The notes under the pieces are model-generated. The model saw only the letters and a program-made list of their open reading frames with translations, was not told where the DNA came from and did no database searches. 64,000 nt of DNA. Source: DATBVX01 sp963724625. GTDB taxonomy: Bacteria; Pseudomonadota; Gammaproteobacteria; Steroidobacterales; Steroidobacteraceae. The stretch lies in contig CAVRVO010000017.1 of NCBI GenBank assembly GCA_963724625.1, positions 124,001 to 188,000 of the forward strand, read 5' to 3'. The position numbers and the translations under genes are program-made. Each line of letters begins with the position of its first letter. The stretch's first letter is position 1. Below, piece after piece: positions 38,438 through 47,208 of this stretch.

Positions 38438-38863
38438 GTGAGCAACCCATACAATACGGCCACGGAGCGCATGTCGGTACTGGGACCGACGCTGCGCTTC
38501 AAGGGCGAACTTTCCGCTGAAGAGGATCTACTGGTCGAGGGCAGCGTCGAGGGAACCATCCGTCACTCCCAGCGCATCACGGTTGGACCCAAGGGCAAGG
38601 TCAAGGCCAACATCAGCGCCGCACTCATCATCGTAGAAGGCACCGTCGAGGGCGACCTGCACGCACAGAAGTCCGTGAAGATCACGGACTCCGCTGACGT
38701 ACGCGGCAACGTTCGTGCGCCCTCCGTCACCATCACCGAAGGGGCCAAGTTCAATGGCGGAGTCGAAATGGAATCCCGACAGAGCGCGCAAGCTCCTGCA
38801 GGAGCTGGGGCTGACTCGTCGCGAACCGCACCCGCAGGTCACGACGCCCTCGCCGGGCGTTGA
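38438..38863 (+). CDS. Bactofilin (first of tandem pair)
   Basis: 141 residues from GTG 38438, preceded by GGGGAGGA. The bactofilin core (about 15-115) is a right-handed beta-helix with repeats such as SVLGPTLRFKGELSAEEDLLVEGSVEG, IVEGTVEGDL and VRGNVRAPSVTI, flanked by short disordered tails. Bactofilins polymerise without nucleotide into membrane-associated filaments that act in cell shape, stalks or polarity. It is followed 34 bp later by a second bactofilin gene. No peptidase (LmdC/M23) partner is adjacent. Confidence 0.92.
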   Translation: MSNPYNTATERMSVLGPTLRFKGELSAEEDLLVEGSVEGTIRHSQRITVGPKGKVKANISAALIIVEGTVEGDLHAQKSVKITDSADVRGNVRAPSVTITEGAKFNGGVEMESRQSAQAPAGAGADSSRTAPAGHDALAGR

Positions 38864-38897
38864 GCCGCGCGCAATCCCGAATCATCAGGAGACACAG

Positions 38898-39404
38898 ATG
38901 AACACACCCGCCGTGAATCCGCGGTTTGCCCCCCCGCTTGCCGAGACCAAACCGGCCGCCGCGCCGCAGCAGAAGGCCGTCGCCTCGGTGCTGGGTCCGT
39001 CGCTGCGCTTCAAGGGCGAGCTCCACGCGGACGAGGATCTGCTGATCCAGGGCCAGCTCGAAGGCTCGATCGAGCACACTCGGAGCCTCACGATCGGCAC
39101 CGAAGGCGGCGTCAAGGGCAACATCCGCGCGCGCATCGTGATCATCGACGGCACTGTCGAAGGCGACATCCACGGGCTCGAGTCCGTGACTGTGCGCGAG
39201 ACAGCGCGAGTGCATGGCAACATCTTCGCACCGCGTGTCGCTCTCGCCGACGGCGCCAAGTTCACGGGCCGCATCGACATGGATGCCGCGGAATCTGCTG
39301 CTGCCGGATCACCCTCACGCCGGGCCTCGCCGGCACGCGATCAGGGCTCGCACGACACCTTGAGTGAAACCGCTGCCCACCGCGTTCTAACGTCCCGCTC
39401 GTAG
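38898..39404 (+). CDS. Bactofilin (second of tandem pair)
   Basis: 168 residues from ATG 38898 (SD AGGAGA). The core repeats the pattern of the first copy (SVLGPSLRFKGELHADEDLL, IDGTVEGDIHG, VHGNIFAPRVAL) with a longer Pro/Ala-rich N-terminal tail and a Ser/Arg-rich C-terminal tail. The cores of the two proteins are clear paralogues, so this is a tandem duplication whose products may co-polymerise. It converges with the frameshifted TPR gene (3-bp gap). Confidence 0.92.
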   Translation: MNTPAVNPRFAPPLAETKPAAAPQQKAVASVLGPSLRFKGELHADEDLLIQGQLEGSIEHTRSLTIGTEGGVKGNIRARIVIIDGTVEGDIHGLESVTVRETARVHGNIFAPRVALADGAKFTGRIDMDAAESAAAGSPSRRASPARDQGSHDTLSETAAHRVLTSRS

Positions 39405-39407
39405 GGC

Positions 39408-41592
39408 TCAGAGCCCTTCTGCGGCGAGCTGCTTCACCCACTCGGCGCGACGCGCGTCGAACTTCTTCATCAGATCCGCCACCCGCGGATCGGCCAGGTG
39501 CGGTTGCACCATGGGTTCGGGCGCATAGTAGGCCGCGACCAGCCCACCGGTGTCATTGAGCGCGGTCAGCTGGCGAACGATATCGTCGCGATCGTTGTTG
39601 GCCGCGGCCAAATAGGCGCGAAAACCGAGCACGGCACCGCGCTCCGTTCCCTTCACCGGCTTCAAGTTGACGTCCAGCCATTCGCGGTACGCACGCGCGA
39701 GTGCGTCAGCGTGCGCTTCATCCCCGGATTGGCGCAGCAGATAGATCGCCTCAGGCGCAAAAAATGACCCTGGCCCGCCATCGATCTCGGGCGGCGACTT
39801 GAGGAACCAGGGGAAGCAACCCAGCATCTCGTCCTTGGCGCGCGGATCACGCTGCAACGTCAGCACGTAGCTGTAAGTGAGCCGCAAATCGAAGCTGCCA
39901 GGCTCCTTTGCGAGGGCCTTCTCGAGCATGGCCCGCGCCCCGCGCACGTCGCCTCCCATGGCTTGCGCCAGCGGAATCTGCGCAATGCCCGAACTGCCCG
40001 GGTTGATCCGGGCGATCTCCTGCGCTTCCCGCAGAGCCGCCGCGTAGTTGCCCAGCTCGAGATAGGCGAAATGGAGCGAAAAGTGCGTCGCTGCGTCCTC
40101 GGGATGCAGCCTGGCCGCCGCCGCATAGGCACGCACGCGGTTATCGATGCGCCCGTCGGCAGACGCCAGGTTGGCACGGGCGTTGTAGTACATCGCGGAA
40201 TCGGACCCGAGCGTCTTCAGCTCTGCAACGAGCCGCTCGGCGCGTTCGCGCTCGCCGTACGCCGCCAGCGTGCCCGCGAAGTTCGACAACAACACCGGCA
40301 TCAGCGGATCGAGCGCATACGCGCGCTCGAAGGTCCGCACCTGGTCTTCGCGCCGGCCGGCATCTCCATAGGCAGTCGCGAGCCACATCAGGGTCTGAGA
40401 ATCCTTGTCGTTGAGGGCGACGGCTTTCTCCAGCAGCGCGATACGATCGCTGGGCGCCGCTTTGCCTTCCGTTTCCAGCATCAGAGACTTCACCGCGTAG
40501 GGCTCTGCCAGGGTCGGGTCGAGAGCCATGGCACGATCGATGGCCGCTGTTGACGGCCGGCTCGACGTCGCGAGTATTGCGTTGGCCGTAGCTGGCAAGC
40601 AGCACCAGGGTCAGCGCCCGGCCCGAATAGGCGCGCGCAAATTTAGGATCGAGCTCGGTCGCACGCGTGAATTCGACGACCGCCTGATCGAGATTCGACC
40701 CCTGGCGTGTGCGCTGCAGATACTGGCCACGCAGGTAATGCGTATACGCCTCCACGTTGTCCGTCGGCGCCCGTTGGGTCACCGGCGTCGTCGTGGCATT
40801 GGCCGCAGCTGGCAGCAGCGTGCGCTTGAGTGCGGAGGAGACTTCCCCCGCAATCTCGCTCTGGATCGCGAACACGTCGTTGAGCTTGCGATCGTAGGTC
40901 TCGGACCAGAGGTGATAGCCGTCCGCAGCTTTCACGAGCTGCGCCGTGATGCGCAGTTGATCGCCCTGCTTGCGTACGCTCCCTTCGAGCACGTTGGCAA
41001 CACCCAGCTTCCGCGCGATCTCGCGCAGGTCCTCGTTGCGCCCCTTGAAGGCGAACGACGAGGTCCGACCGGCAACCTTGAATTCACGCACGTTGGCGAG
41101 CAGGTTGAGCAGCTCCTCCGAGATACCGTCGGTGAAGTACTCCTGGTCCTTGGCAGCGCTCATGTCGATGAATGGCAGCACGGCGATGGTGATGGCACTG
41201 CCCTTTGCAGCTGTCTCCGTGCTGGTATCACTGACCGGCGCGCGCTTGAGGACGTAGGCATTGACGATCACGAACACGAGCGCTGCGGCCAACACGCCGA
41301 TGATCAGGAAATCGAGCTTGCGTCCCGTTAGGGGCGTCATCGACTCATGATGCTCGACCTCGTGGGTGCGCTTGATCCCCTCTGGCGTGAGCTCATAGGC
41401 CCAAGCGAGGATCAGCGCGATCGGGAATCCGACGATGACCAGAATGACGACGAGTGAAACGCCCCAGGGCGGAATGCTGAGCGCCGGCATCACGCTGGTG
41501 GCGACCTGCAGGATGAGCCAGCCCACGATCGCGTACAGGATCGCGACCCGCACCACGTTGCGGCGCTTCAGTTCCTCAAAGAATGAGGGCAT
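39408..41592 (-). pseudogene. Frameshifted TolB-like/TPR signalling protein (adenylate-cyclase-type architecture)
   Basis: ATG 41592 starts a frame reading MPSFFEELKRRNVVRVAILY, three TM helices, a TolB-N/FlgO-like domain (IAVLPFIDMSAAKDQEYFTDG, VLEGSVRKQGDQLRITAQLV) and the start of TPRs. Near 40552 the frame is lost (VNSGHRSCHG), but a -1/+2 shift restores homology at AAIDRAMALDPTLAEPY and continues through TPRs to 39408. The full product would be about 728 residues. Both halves look otherwise healthy, so a single-base sequencing or assembly error is as likely as a true mutation. Relatives often carry a cyclase or winged-helix domain instead of the N-terminal TMs. Confidence 0.8.
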
Positions 41593-42035
41593 GGCTGGCG
41601 TTTCCGGGTCGGGTTGGCCTGCCAATCATCGCATGGCCGGCACCGGCGGTGAGGTTAATGAGACGCCAGCACCGTCGCCGATTCGCATGGTCCAGTTGCG
41701 GGGATGGTGAGGATGAAGTGCCGGCGCGTGTTCCGGTCAGGAAATAACGTTCCAACCGATGAATCAGTCCAATCGTTTATGTCTCGCAATTTCAGGAGTA
41801 ACTACTTGTTAAGTAAGCATGTGGACAGCTGGAGCCGCGCGTGTTCGTGACCACGGGGGTTGCGATTCGGAACAGTTAACGATGCGACTCCACCTCGATG
41901 TCATCTGCTAACATATCGCGCCAATTGCAAAGAACGACGGGGTCTGGGGATTCTCGGGTCTGAAACGAATCGATCGGGTGCAGTGGCCCCCGGGCACTCT
42001 GCTTTCTGATTGGCCTTACTGTGCAGGAGAGGGAA
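41593..42035. other. Intergenic region, no gene seen
   Basis: About 440 bp between the TPR gene and the small membrane protein genes. It is less GC-rich around 41735-41825 and 41870-41930. I see no ORF with coding signal, RNA gene or hairpin terminator. It probably holds the divergent promoters. Confidence 0.4.
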
Positions 42036-42425
42036 ATGCAGCAGCGCATCGAGCATGAATTCGACGCCTACGACAACGAGGTTCTGGACGGATTGTCAGC
42101 GGGTCTCTACCGGTTTGCCAACATGATTGGCATCGTCGGCATCGCGCTCGCCGGCCTCGGCGTCGCCGCCATCGTGACCGGACGTTATCAGTCACCACTG
42201 GCCGGCCCGGCCATTATCGTGTTCGGGGTCGTGGCCATGGTGGGCGGGTTCTTGTTCCGTTCGCCGATGGGCGCGCTCTCTCGCATTACCCGTAGCCGCG
42301 GCAGCGATATCACGAAGCTCATGGAGGTCCTGCAGGGCCTCGACACCGCGCATGGCATGTTCCGGGCGCTCCTCGCGGTACTCGTGGTGGCCCGGCTTGC
42401 GTCTTTCCTGCTCGTCCATCACTAG
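42036..42425 (+). CDS. Small three-TM membrane protein (paralogue 1)
   Basis: 129 residues from ATG 42036 with SD GGAGAGGGA; GTG 42021 in the same frame is less likely. Charged N-terminal helix (QQRIEHEFDAYDNEV), then TM segments IGIVGIALAGLGVAAIV, PAIIVFGVVAMVGGFLF and LLAVLVVARLASFLL, with an amphipathic stretch SRGSDITKLMEVLQGLDTA between TM2 and TM3. The next gene has the same plan. Function unknown. Confidence 0.75.
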   Translation: MQQRIEHEFDAYDNEVLDGLSAGLYRFANMIGIVGIALAGLGVAAIVTGRYQSPLAGPAIIVFGVVAMVGGFLFRSPMGALSRITRSRGSDITKLMEVLQGLDTAHGMFRALLAVLVVARLASFLLVHH

Positions 42426-42442
42426 CTAGTGCGGGGGAACCT

Positions 42443-42817
42443 ATGGCTCAGTATGAATTCACCGCAGAGGAAAACCGTCACATTGACCAGGTGCGACGGA
42501 AGCTCCAGCACATCGCCCTGCTTTTCCTGGTTCTGGGTGTACTGCAGCTCATCGGATCGTTCCTCCTGACCGATCCGACAGGTCGTTGGATCAGCTTGGG
42601 CAGCGCTCTCCTGCTGCTCGCTCTGGGTTGGCTCTTCTGGCGGCCGCTCGATAACTTTCGGCGCATCGTCACAACCGAGGGGCAGGACATTCGCGAGGTC
42701 ATCACTGCTATCAAGGATCTGCGCGCAGCGTATTTTGCGGCCGAGATCATCCTGATTGTTTTTGCAGCCGGCATCATCGTCGAAATGATGCGCCTGACCA
42801 CGGGCAAGGGATTGTAG
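42443..42817 (+). CDS. Small three-TM membrane protein (paralogue 2)
   Basis: 124 residues. Charged N-terminal helix (EENRHIDQVRRKLQ), TM segments IALLFLVLGVLQLIGSFLL, ISLGSALLLLALGWLFW and AAEIILIVFAAGIIVEMM, and between them EGQDIREVITAIKDLRAAY, which aligns with the corresponding segment of the previous gene. It follows by 17 bp, so a co-transcribed tandem pair that may form a hetero-oligomer. Function unknown. Confidence 0.75.
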   Translation: MAQYEFTAEENRHIDQVRRKLQHIALLFLVLGVLQLIGSFLLTDPTGRWISLGSALLLLALGWLFWRPLDNFRRIVTTEGQDIREVITAIKDLRAAYFAAEIILIVFAAGIIVEMMRLTTGKGL

Positions 42818-42969
42818 TTACTCCTTCCCCGGCGAGAACCGCGCCGACCTCGAGCCCACGAATACAGGGAAGAGCCTGGCATCGCTTGCGCGGAAGGGCT
42901 GGCCGGCGCCCTCGCGTGCCGCATGGCGCTCGATTATTCTCACCGGGCTTCGGATAAGCCGGGGATCAG

Positions 42970-44601
42970 GTGGCCCGGAGTCACAAGTACACGCCGTTCG
43001 AGCGATTGTTGGCGCTGATCACCAAGGTGCGGCCTGGTGAAGGCCGTGCCGTCGCACTGTTTGGCGCGCACCTTTTCCTGATCCTGTTTTCCTACTACTT
43101 GTTCAAGGCGGCGCGCGAGGGCTTGCTGCTCGCCAAGTTGTCCGCTGCCGACGCGAGCTACGCGACGGCAATCATAGCGACCCTGCTGATATTCATCGTC
43201 CCGCTCTACGGCCAGATACGTCGGCGCCTGGACGGTCCGCTGCTGGTGATCGCCGTGATCGCGTTCTTCGTGGGCTGCCTGATAGCGTTCTGGACCCTCG
43301 ACCGGCTCGGACTCAGGGTCGGCTTCGCGTTCTTCGTGTTCGTCGGCATCTTCGGTGTCATGATGATCGCGCAGTTCTGGGCGCTCGCCGCTGACTCGTT
43401 CAACATCAAATCGGGACAGCGATTGTTCCCTGCAATCATGCTGGCTGCGCAAATCGGCGCGCTCGCAGGTACTGAGTTCGCCGAGTACTTCAGCGTTGCG
43501 ATCGGGACGAATCACCTGTTGCTGGTCGGTGCGACCACGCTGCTGGTGACGGCGTTCTTCACGCTGCCGATGCACGCCAGCGTCCCTGATGAGTCGCGCC
43601 GCCTGCCACACGACACAACGCCAGCCGCGCGACGCATTTTCGGTGGCTTTGACGTTGTCGCACGCAGCCGCTACCTGACGCTGATCGCGGTCATGATCGT
43701 ACTGGTCAACTGGATAAGCTCGACCGGCGACTTTATCCACCGCAGCTTCGTCAAGGAACACTTCGCGGCGGTGGCGAGTGCGGCGTCCGCGCCCGGCAGC
43801 CAGCAAGACCTCATCAGCGCCTACTTCGGCAACTTCCAGTTCTGGTTCGTATTGGTGGGTTTGTCGTTACAGACGCTGGTCGTGGGACGACTGTTCCGCT
43901 GGCTCGGAGTCGCGACCACGCTGCTGATCCCGCCGCTGGTTTCTCTGTTCGGCTACGGCCTGTTCGGTTTTCTCCCGATCCTCACCGTGATCCGATTGGC
44001 GCGAATCATCGAATCGGGCACCGAGTACTCAGTGACGAACACCGCCCGCCAGGCGTTGTTCCTGCCGACCGACCGGACGCAGACTTACGAGGGAAAGACT
44101 GCGATCGAGACGTTCTTCTGGCGCTTCGGCGACTTGCTGCAGGCCGGGGTGGTGTTCGTCGGGACCCACTACCTTGCCATGGGCGCTGTGCAGTTCGCGC
44201 TGTTGAACATGGTGCTCGCGGTGTTCTGGACGCTGGCCGCGCTCGCAATCGGCCGCGAGTTTCGCCGGCTCGCGCGCGAGAACCTCACCAACGCAGCGCC
44301 GAGTCTCACACGCCCCATTCCGCATGCGGATTGGCGGCCGGGCGAGCGCTTCGAGCACGTACTGCCCCCGGACCTGTTCGCCGACACCGACCCCGGTGAC
44401 GTGCTCACGCTCTCGGCGCGGCTCGCTGACGGCAGGCCGCTGCCCAGTTGGCTCGAGTTCGACGCGCACGACGGGCGCTTCCATGCGCGCGCGGTAGGGC
44501 TCGTCGACGAGCAACTGCATATCACGGTGATCGCGACTGATCACGACGGGTTGGCGGTGAGCGGGACGCTGGTGCTGCGCCGCGTGATGGTCCTCAGCTA
44601 A
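42970..44601 (+). CDS. NTP/NDP translocase-type (Tlc/Npt) transporter fused to a C-terminal cadherin-like domain
   Basis: 543 residues from GTG 42970. The first about 430 residues have 11-12 TM helices with features of bacterial ATP/ADP translocase-like MFS proteins (FSYYLFKAAREGLLLAKL, FWALAADSFNIKSGQRLFP, LARIIESGTEYSVTNTARQ). Residues 452-543 match a dystroglycan-type cadherin-like/He_PIG domain: DTDPGDVLTLSARLADGRPL, PSWLEFDAHDGRF, TVIATDHDGLAVSGTL. Such domains are normally Ca-binding and extracytoplasmic. The fusion is unusual. Followed 14 bp later by the DUF2254 gene. Confidence 0.85.
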   Translation: MARSHKYTPFERLLALITKVRPGEGRAVALFGAHLFLILFSYYLFKAAREGLLLAKLSAADASYATAIIATLLIFIVPLYGQIRRRLDGPLLVIAVIAFFVGCLIAFWTLDRLGLRVGFAFFVFVGIFGVMMIAQFWALAADSFNIKSGQRLFPAIMLAAQIGALAGTEFAEYFSVAIGTNHLLLVGATTLLVTAFFTLPMHASVPDESRRLPHDTTPAARRIFGGFDVVARSRYLTLIAVMIVLVNWISSTGDFIHRSFVKEHFAAVASAASAPGSQQDLISAYFGNFQFWFVLVGLSLQTLVVGRLFRWLGVATTLLIPPLVSLFGYGLFGFLPILTVIRLARIIESGTEYSVTNTARQALFLPTDRTQTYEGKTAIETFFWRFGDLLQAGVVFVGTHYLAMGAVQFALLNMVLAVFWTLAALAIGREFRRLARENLTNAAPSLTRPIPHADWRPGERFEHVLPPDLFADTDPGDVLTLSARLADGRPLPSWLEFDAHDGRFHARAVGLVDEQLHITVIATDHDGLAVSGTLVLRRVMVLS

Positions 44602-44615
44602 GTGGAAGCGGTCCC

Positions 44616-46178
44616 GTGATCACCAACACTGAGAAGTTCACCGGGCAGCTGGGCCCGCTCCCAAAGCAGGGCCACGCCGGACTCCTGTTCTTTGCGGCGC
44701 TGTTGGCCTGTTCGGCAGGTCTGATTGCGGTCGCGGGCTGGCTCGAGGGGAGTGGCGCGTGGCGACATCCCCTGATCTGGCTCGCAACGCTCGGCCAGGC
44801 CGACGCGTTGGCCCTGCTGAGCGATGCAGCGCAGGTCCTTGCCGGCGTGCTCGCGATCCTCATCACGGTCGTTGCCATCGTCCTGGAGCTCTCGGCGACG
44901 CGGTACACACCACGCGTCACCGCTCTGTTCGTGCGCGACCCCGCCAATCTCGCGGTCATGGCCTTTTTCGTCCTGACGACGGTGCTTTGCATCTGGCTCG
45001 CCATCGTCCTGACGGGAGAGGTGGGCTCTGCGCCCTTCATTCCGCGTGGCGGTTTCCTGCTCGCGATGATCATGATGACCGGCTGCTTGCTCGCACTGCT
45101 TCCATACTTTGCGTACGTGTTCCGCTTCGTCTCGCCACACAGCGTAATCGCCCGCATTCGCGCCGAGGCGCTCGCCCGGGTACTGCGCGCGCGCACGGGG
45201 GATGCGGGCGCGGCGAAGCACGCGGTGATCCACGCGGTGGAGGACATCGAGGACGTCGCGCGTGGCGCGATGAAGAACAGCGACCGTGGCATCGCGATGG
45301 CAGCTGTAGAGGCGCTGGCGACGCTGCTCGCCGACGTGACGAATCTGCGGGAGAAGCTGCCGGATGCGTGGTTCCGCGTGGACGAAGCTGTCGCTCACGA
45401 TGCCGACTTCATTGCGATGGCGCCAATCGCCATAGACGAAGTCGCCCGCGACCGTAGTTGGTTCGAAGCGAAAATCCTGCGGCAGTACCTCGCCCTCTTC
45501 GGCGATGCTGTCGGAAGTGCTCGCGATGTGGCGAGCATGATCGCGATTCACACGCGCCGGCTCGCCGGGGATTTCGCGACGCAGCCTGCATTTCTCGAAC
45601 TCTGCCAGCGCGCCTTCCACAGCTACTTGCGGGCGGCGATCAATGGCGCTGATCCGCGCACGGCCTACTTCGTGCTGCACCAGTATCGCGTGCTCGGCGA
45701 GTCGCTGCTCACGAAGGGGTTACAGCCTGCTGTCTTCAAGGTGGCCGATCGCATCTGCTTCTACGGCCAGCTCGCCAGCAGTAAAGGGCTCCCGTTCCTC
45801 CTGGAGGTGGCGGCCTACGACCTGGCGCAACTGGTCGAAGCCGCGGCGGACAATCGCGCGATGCGCGATACGCTGCTCGAACGGCTGCTCACCGTCGATC
45901 ATGAGGACGCGAAGCATCTGCTCGGAGTACGCCGCGCCCAAATGCAGCTGGCCACGTTCTTCCTGTTGCGCGGGGAGGATGAGCCGGCGCGGCGAATCGC
46001 GCGAGACCTCGCGGTCGATCGTGGCCCGCTGCTGTCCGCCGCACGTGATGAGCTCGAGCGCGAGGTATCGCCAAGCTACTGGGAGATCAACGATCGCGGC
46101 AACAATTTTTCGTACCTGCCCCCCGAGCGGCGCGCCAAGCTGGACGCCTTCTTTGCGATGCTGAGTGCGCTCCAGTGA
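44616..46178 (+). CDS. DUF2254 domain membrane protein
   Basis: 520 residues. Four TM helices lie in the first about 185 residues (LLFFAALLACSAGLIAVAG, VLAGVLAILITVVAIVLELSATRYTPR, LAVMAFFVLTTVLCIWLAIVL, FLLAMIMMTGCLLALLPYFAYVF). A large soluble helical C-terminal region follows. The stretch ELSATRYTPRVTALFVRD is characteristic of DUF2254. Function unknown. It is probably co-transcribed with the transporter-cadherin fusion. Confidence 0.8.
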   Translation: MITNTEKFTGQLGPLPKQGHAGLLFFAALLACSAGLIAVAGWLEGSGAWRHPLIWLATLGQADALALLSDAAQVLAGVLAILITVVAIVLELSATRYTPRVTALFVRDPANLAVMAFFVLTTVLCIWLAIVLTGEVGSAPFIPRGGFLLAMIMMTGCLLALLPYFAYVFRFVSPHSVIARIRAEALARVLRARTGDAGAAKHAVIHAVEDIEDVARGAMKNSDRGIAMAAVEALATLLADVTNLREKLPDAWFRVDEAVAHDADFIAMAPIAIDEVARDRSWFEAKILRQYLALFGDAVGSARDVASMIAIHTRRLAGDFATQPAFLELCQRAFHSYLRAAINGADPRTAYFVLHQYRVLGESLLTKGLQPAVFKVADRICFYGQLASSKGLPFLLEVAAYDLAQLVEAAADNRAMRDTLLERLLTVDHEDAKHLLGVRRAQMQLATFFLLRGEDEPARRIARDLAVDRGPLLSAARDELEREVSPSYWEINDRGNNFSYLPPERRAKLDAFFAMLSALQ

Positions 46179-46259
46179 TTTCAAGAAAGACGACCACGCC
46201 TACGCGCCGAGAAAGCAGAACGCGCTCCGCTTCGCTCAGTTGGCATGTGGAGGATGGTG

Positions 46260-46811
46260 CTAGGGAGGGCAAACCAGCGTAATGAGCGAGGCCGCGCCAG
46301 TCTGTGGCGCGAGGAGTTGCCACCGACTCGTGGTGTCGGGCGTGCGAGTTGTCCCATCACTTGCGGTGTAGATGCTCCGTTCCCGGTACATCCGACCGGG
46401 ACAGTCCAATTCGTACAGGAGTCGCGCGCGAGGCTGAATTTCTGCGTCGTTTGCGATTTCCTCCGAGGAAATAACGGTGATCATTTCATCTTGGCTGAGC
46501 TCCTTGATTCGCCCGTAAGGGGGCACGTAATTCGCGGCAACCTTGCGTTCAACCCGGTCAATGAGGTCCTTGCCCATCGCTCTGCGCGCCGCCTCGATTT
46601 CCTCCGCGCTCAGCTCCATTGTCCACACTAGGACGTACCCTGTCTGAACGTGCTTGATCTGACTGCGCTCATAAAACAATTCCATTTGGTCGGAGCTGAC
46701 TTTCCTAAAACCGTATAGCTTCCAATCGAGTGGCTTAGTCTGCGCTTGCAGACCCAACGTGCCTGCGCCGATCGCGAGACCGGCGACAAGCCACAGAGGA
46801 AATGCGCGCAT
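46260..46811 (-). CDS. Exported surface-adhesin-E-like protein
   Basis: Start ATG 46811 gives 183 residues with signal peptide RAFPLWLVAGLAIGAGTLGLQAQ. The mature protein has the pattern W.lyg....dqmelfyERS.i......v.VWTMEL, then LLYELDCPGRMYRERSIY and a C-terminal Cys (LITLVC). This matches the small PF16747-type "surface adhesin E" fold with a disulfide. That name comes from a Haemophilus protein; here the role is unknown. Confidence 0.7.
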   Translation of the reverse strand: MRAFPLWLVAGLAIGAGTLGLQAQTKPLDWKLYGFRKVSSDQMELFYERSQIKHVQTGYVLVWTMELSAEEIEAARRAMGKDLIDRVERKVAANYVPPYGRIKELSQDEMITVISSEEIANDAEIQPRARLLYELDCPGRMYRERSIYTASDGTTRTPDTTSRWQLLAPQTGAASLITLVCPP

Positions 46812-46885
46812 GGCGCTTGCTACTTGACGATCACGCACGGCCGTCGCTGGCACTCATGCCGCAGGGATACGGCGCGCGACCGCGC

Positions 46886-47032
46886 ATGGCCGGCATCGCT
46901 CACTGCTGGCACACTCAGATCATTTCAAGCCGGCTTGCTGGCCATGAGATGAAACTCGATCCCGTGAGACCGACGGCAACGATAACTCAGTTCGCGCCGA
47001 AGCTTCGAGCGCTGAAGAACGGGCGGCGGTAA
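46886..47032 (+). pseudogene. Truncated relative of the small gene at 37799
   Basis: A 48-codon frame reads AHCWHTQIISSRLAGHEMKLDP and continues PTATITQFAPKLRAL, closely matching the C-terminal part of the small protein at 37799-38056. The N-terminal CxC region is missing and the sequence upstream is unrelated. Nucleotide similarity begins at about 46904 (37928 in the other copy). I take it as a duplicated gene fragment. The rest of 46812-47208 contains nothing else I can identify. Confidence 0.6.
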
Positions 47033-47208
47033 CGAGCGTCCAGCTGGCATTGGCACATTTCTTTCTGCCAGTTTTAGTGGATACCTTCGACAGCGATTGT
47101 GGGTGATTCTGATCAACATGAACAGACGCGACTCTGGTAAGGTTACTTTTACGAACAACGAAGAGCCGAAGAAAAAAAGACTGCTGACCAGGGACGGACG
47201 GAGTTTCG

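Noticed and set aside
44598..45680. 360-codon minus-strand frame opposite the DUF2254 gene
   Set aside because: Hydrophilic, Arg/His-rich shadow with no start signals; the plus strand encodes clear TM helices.
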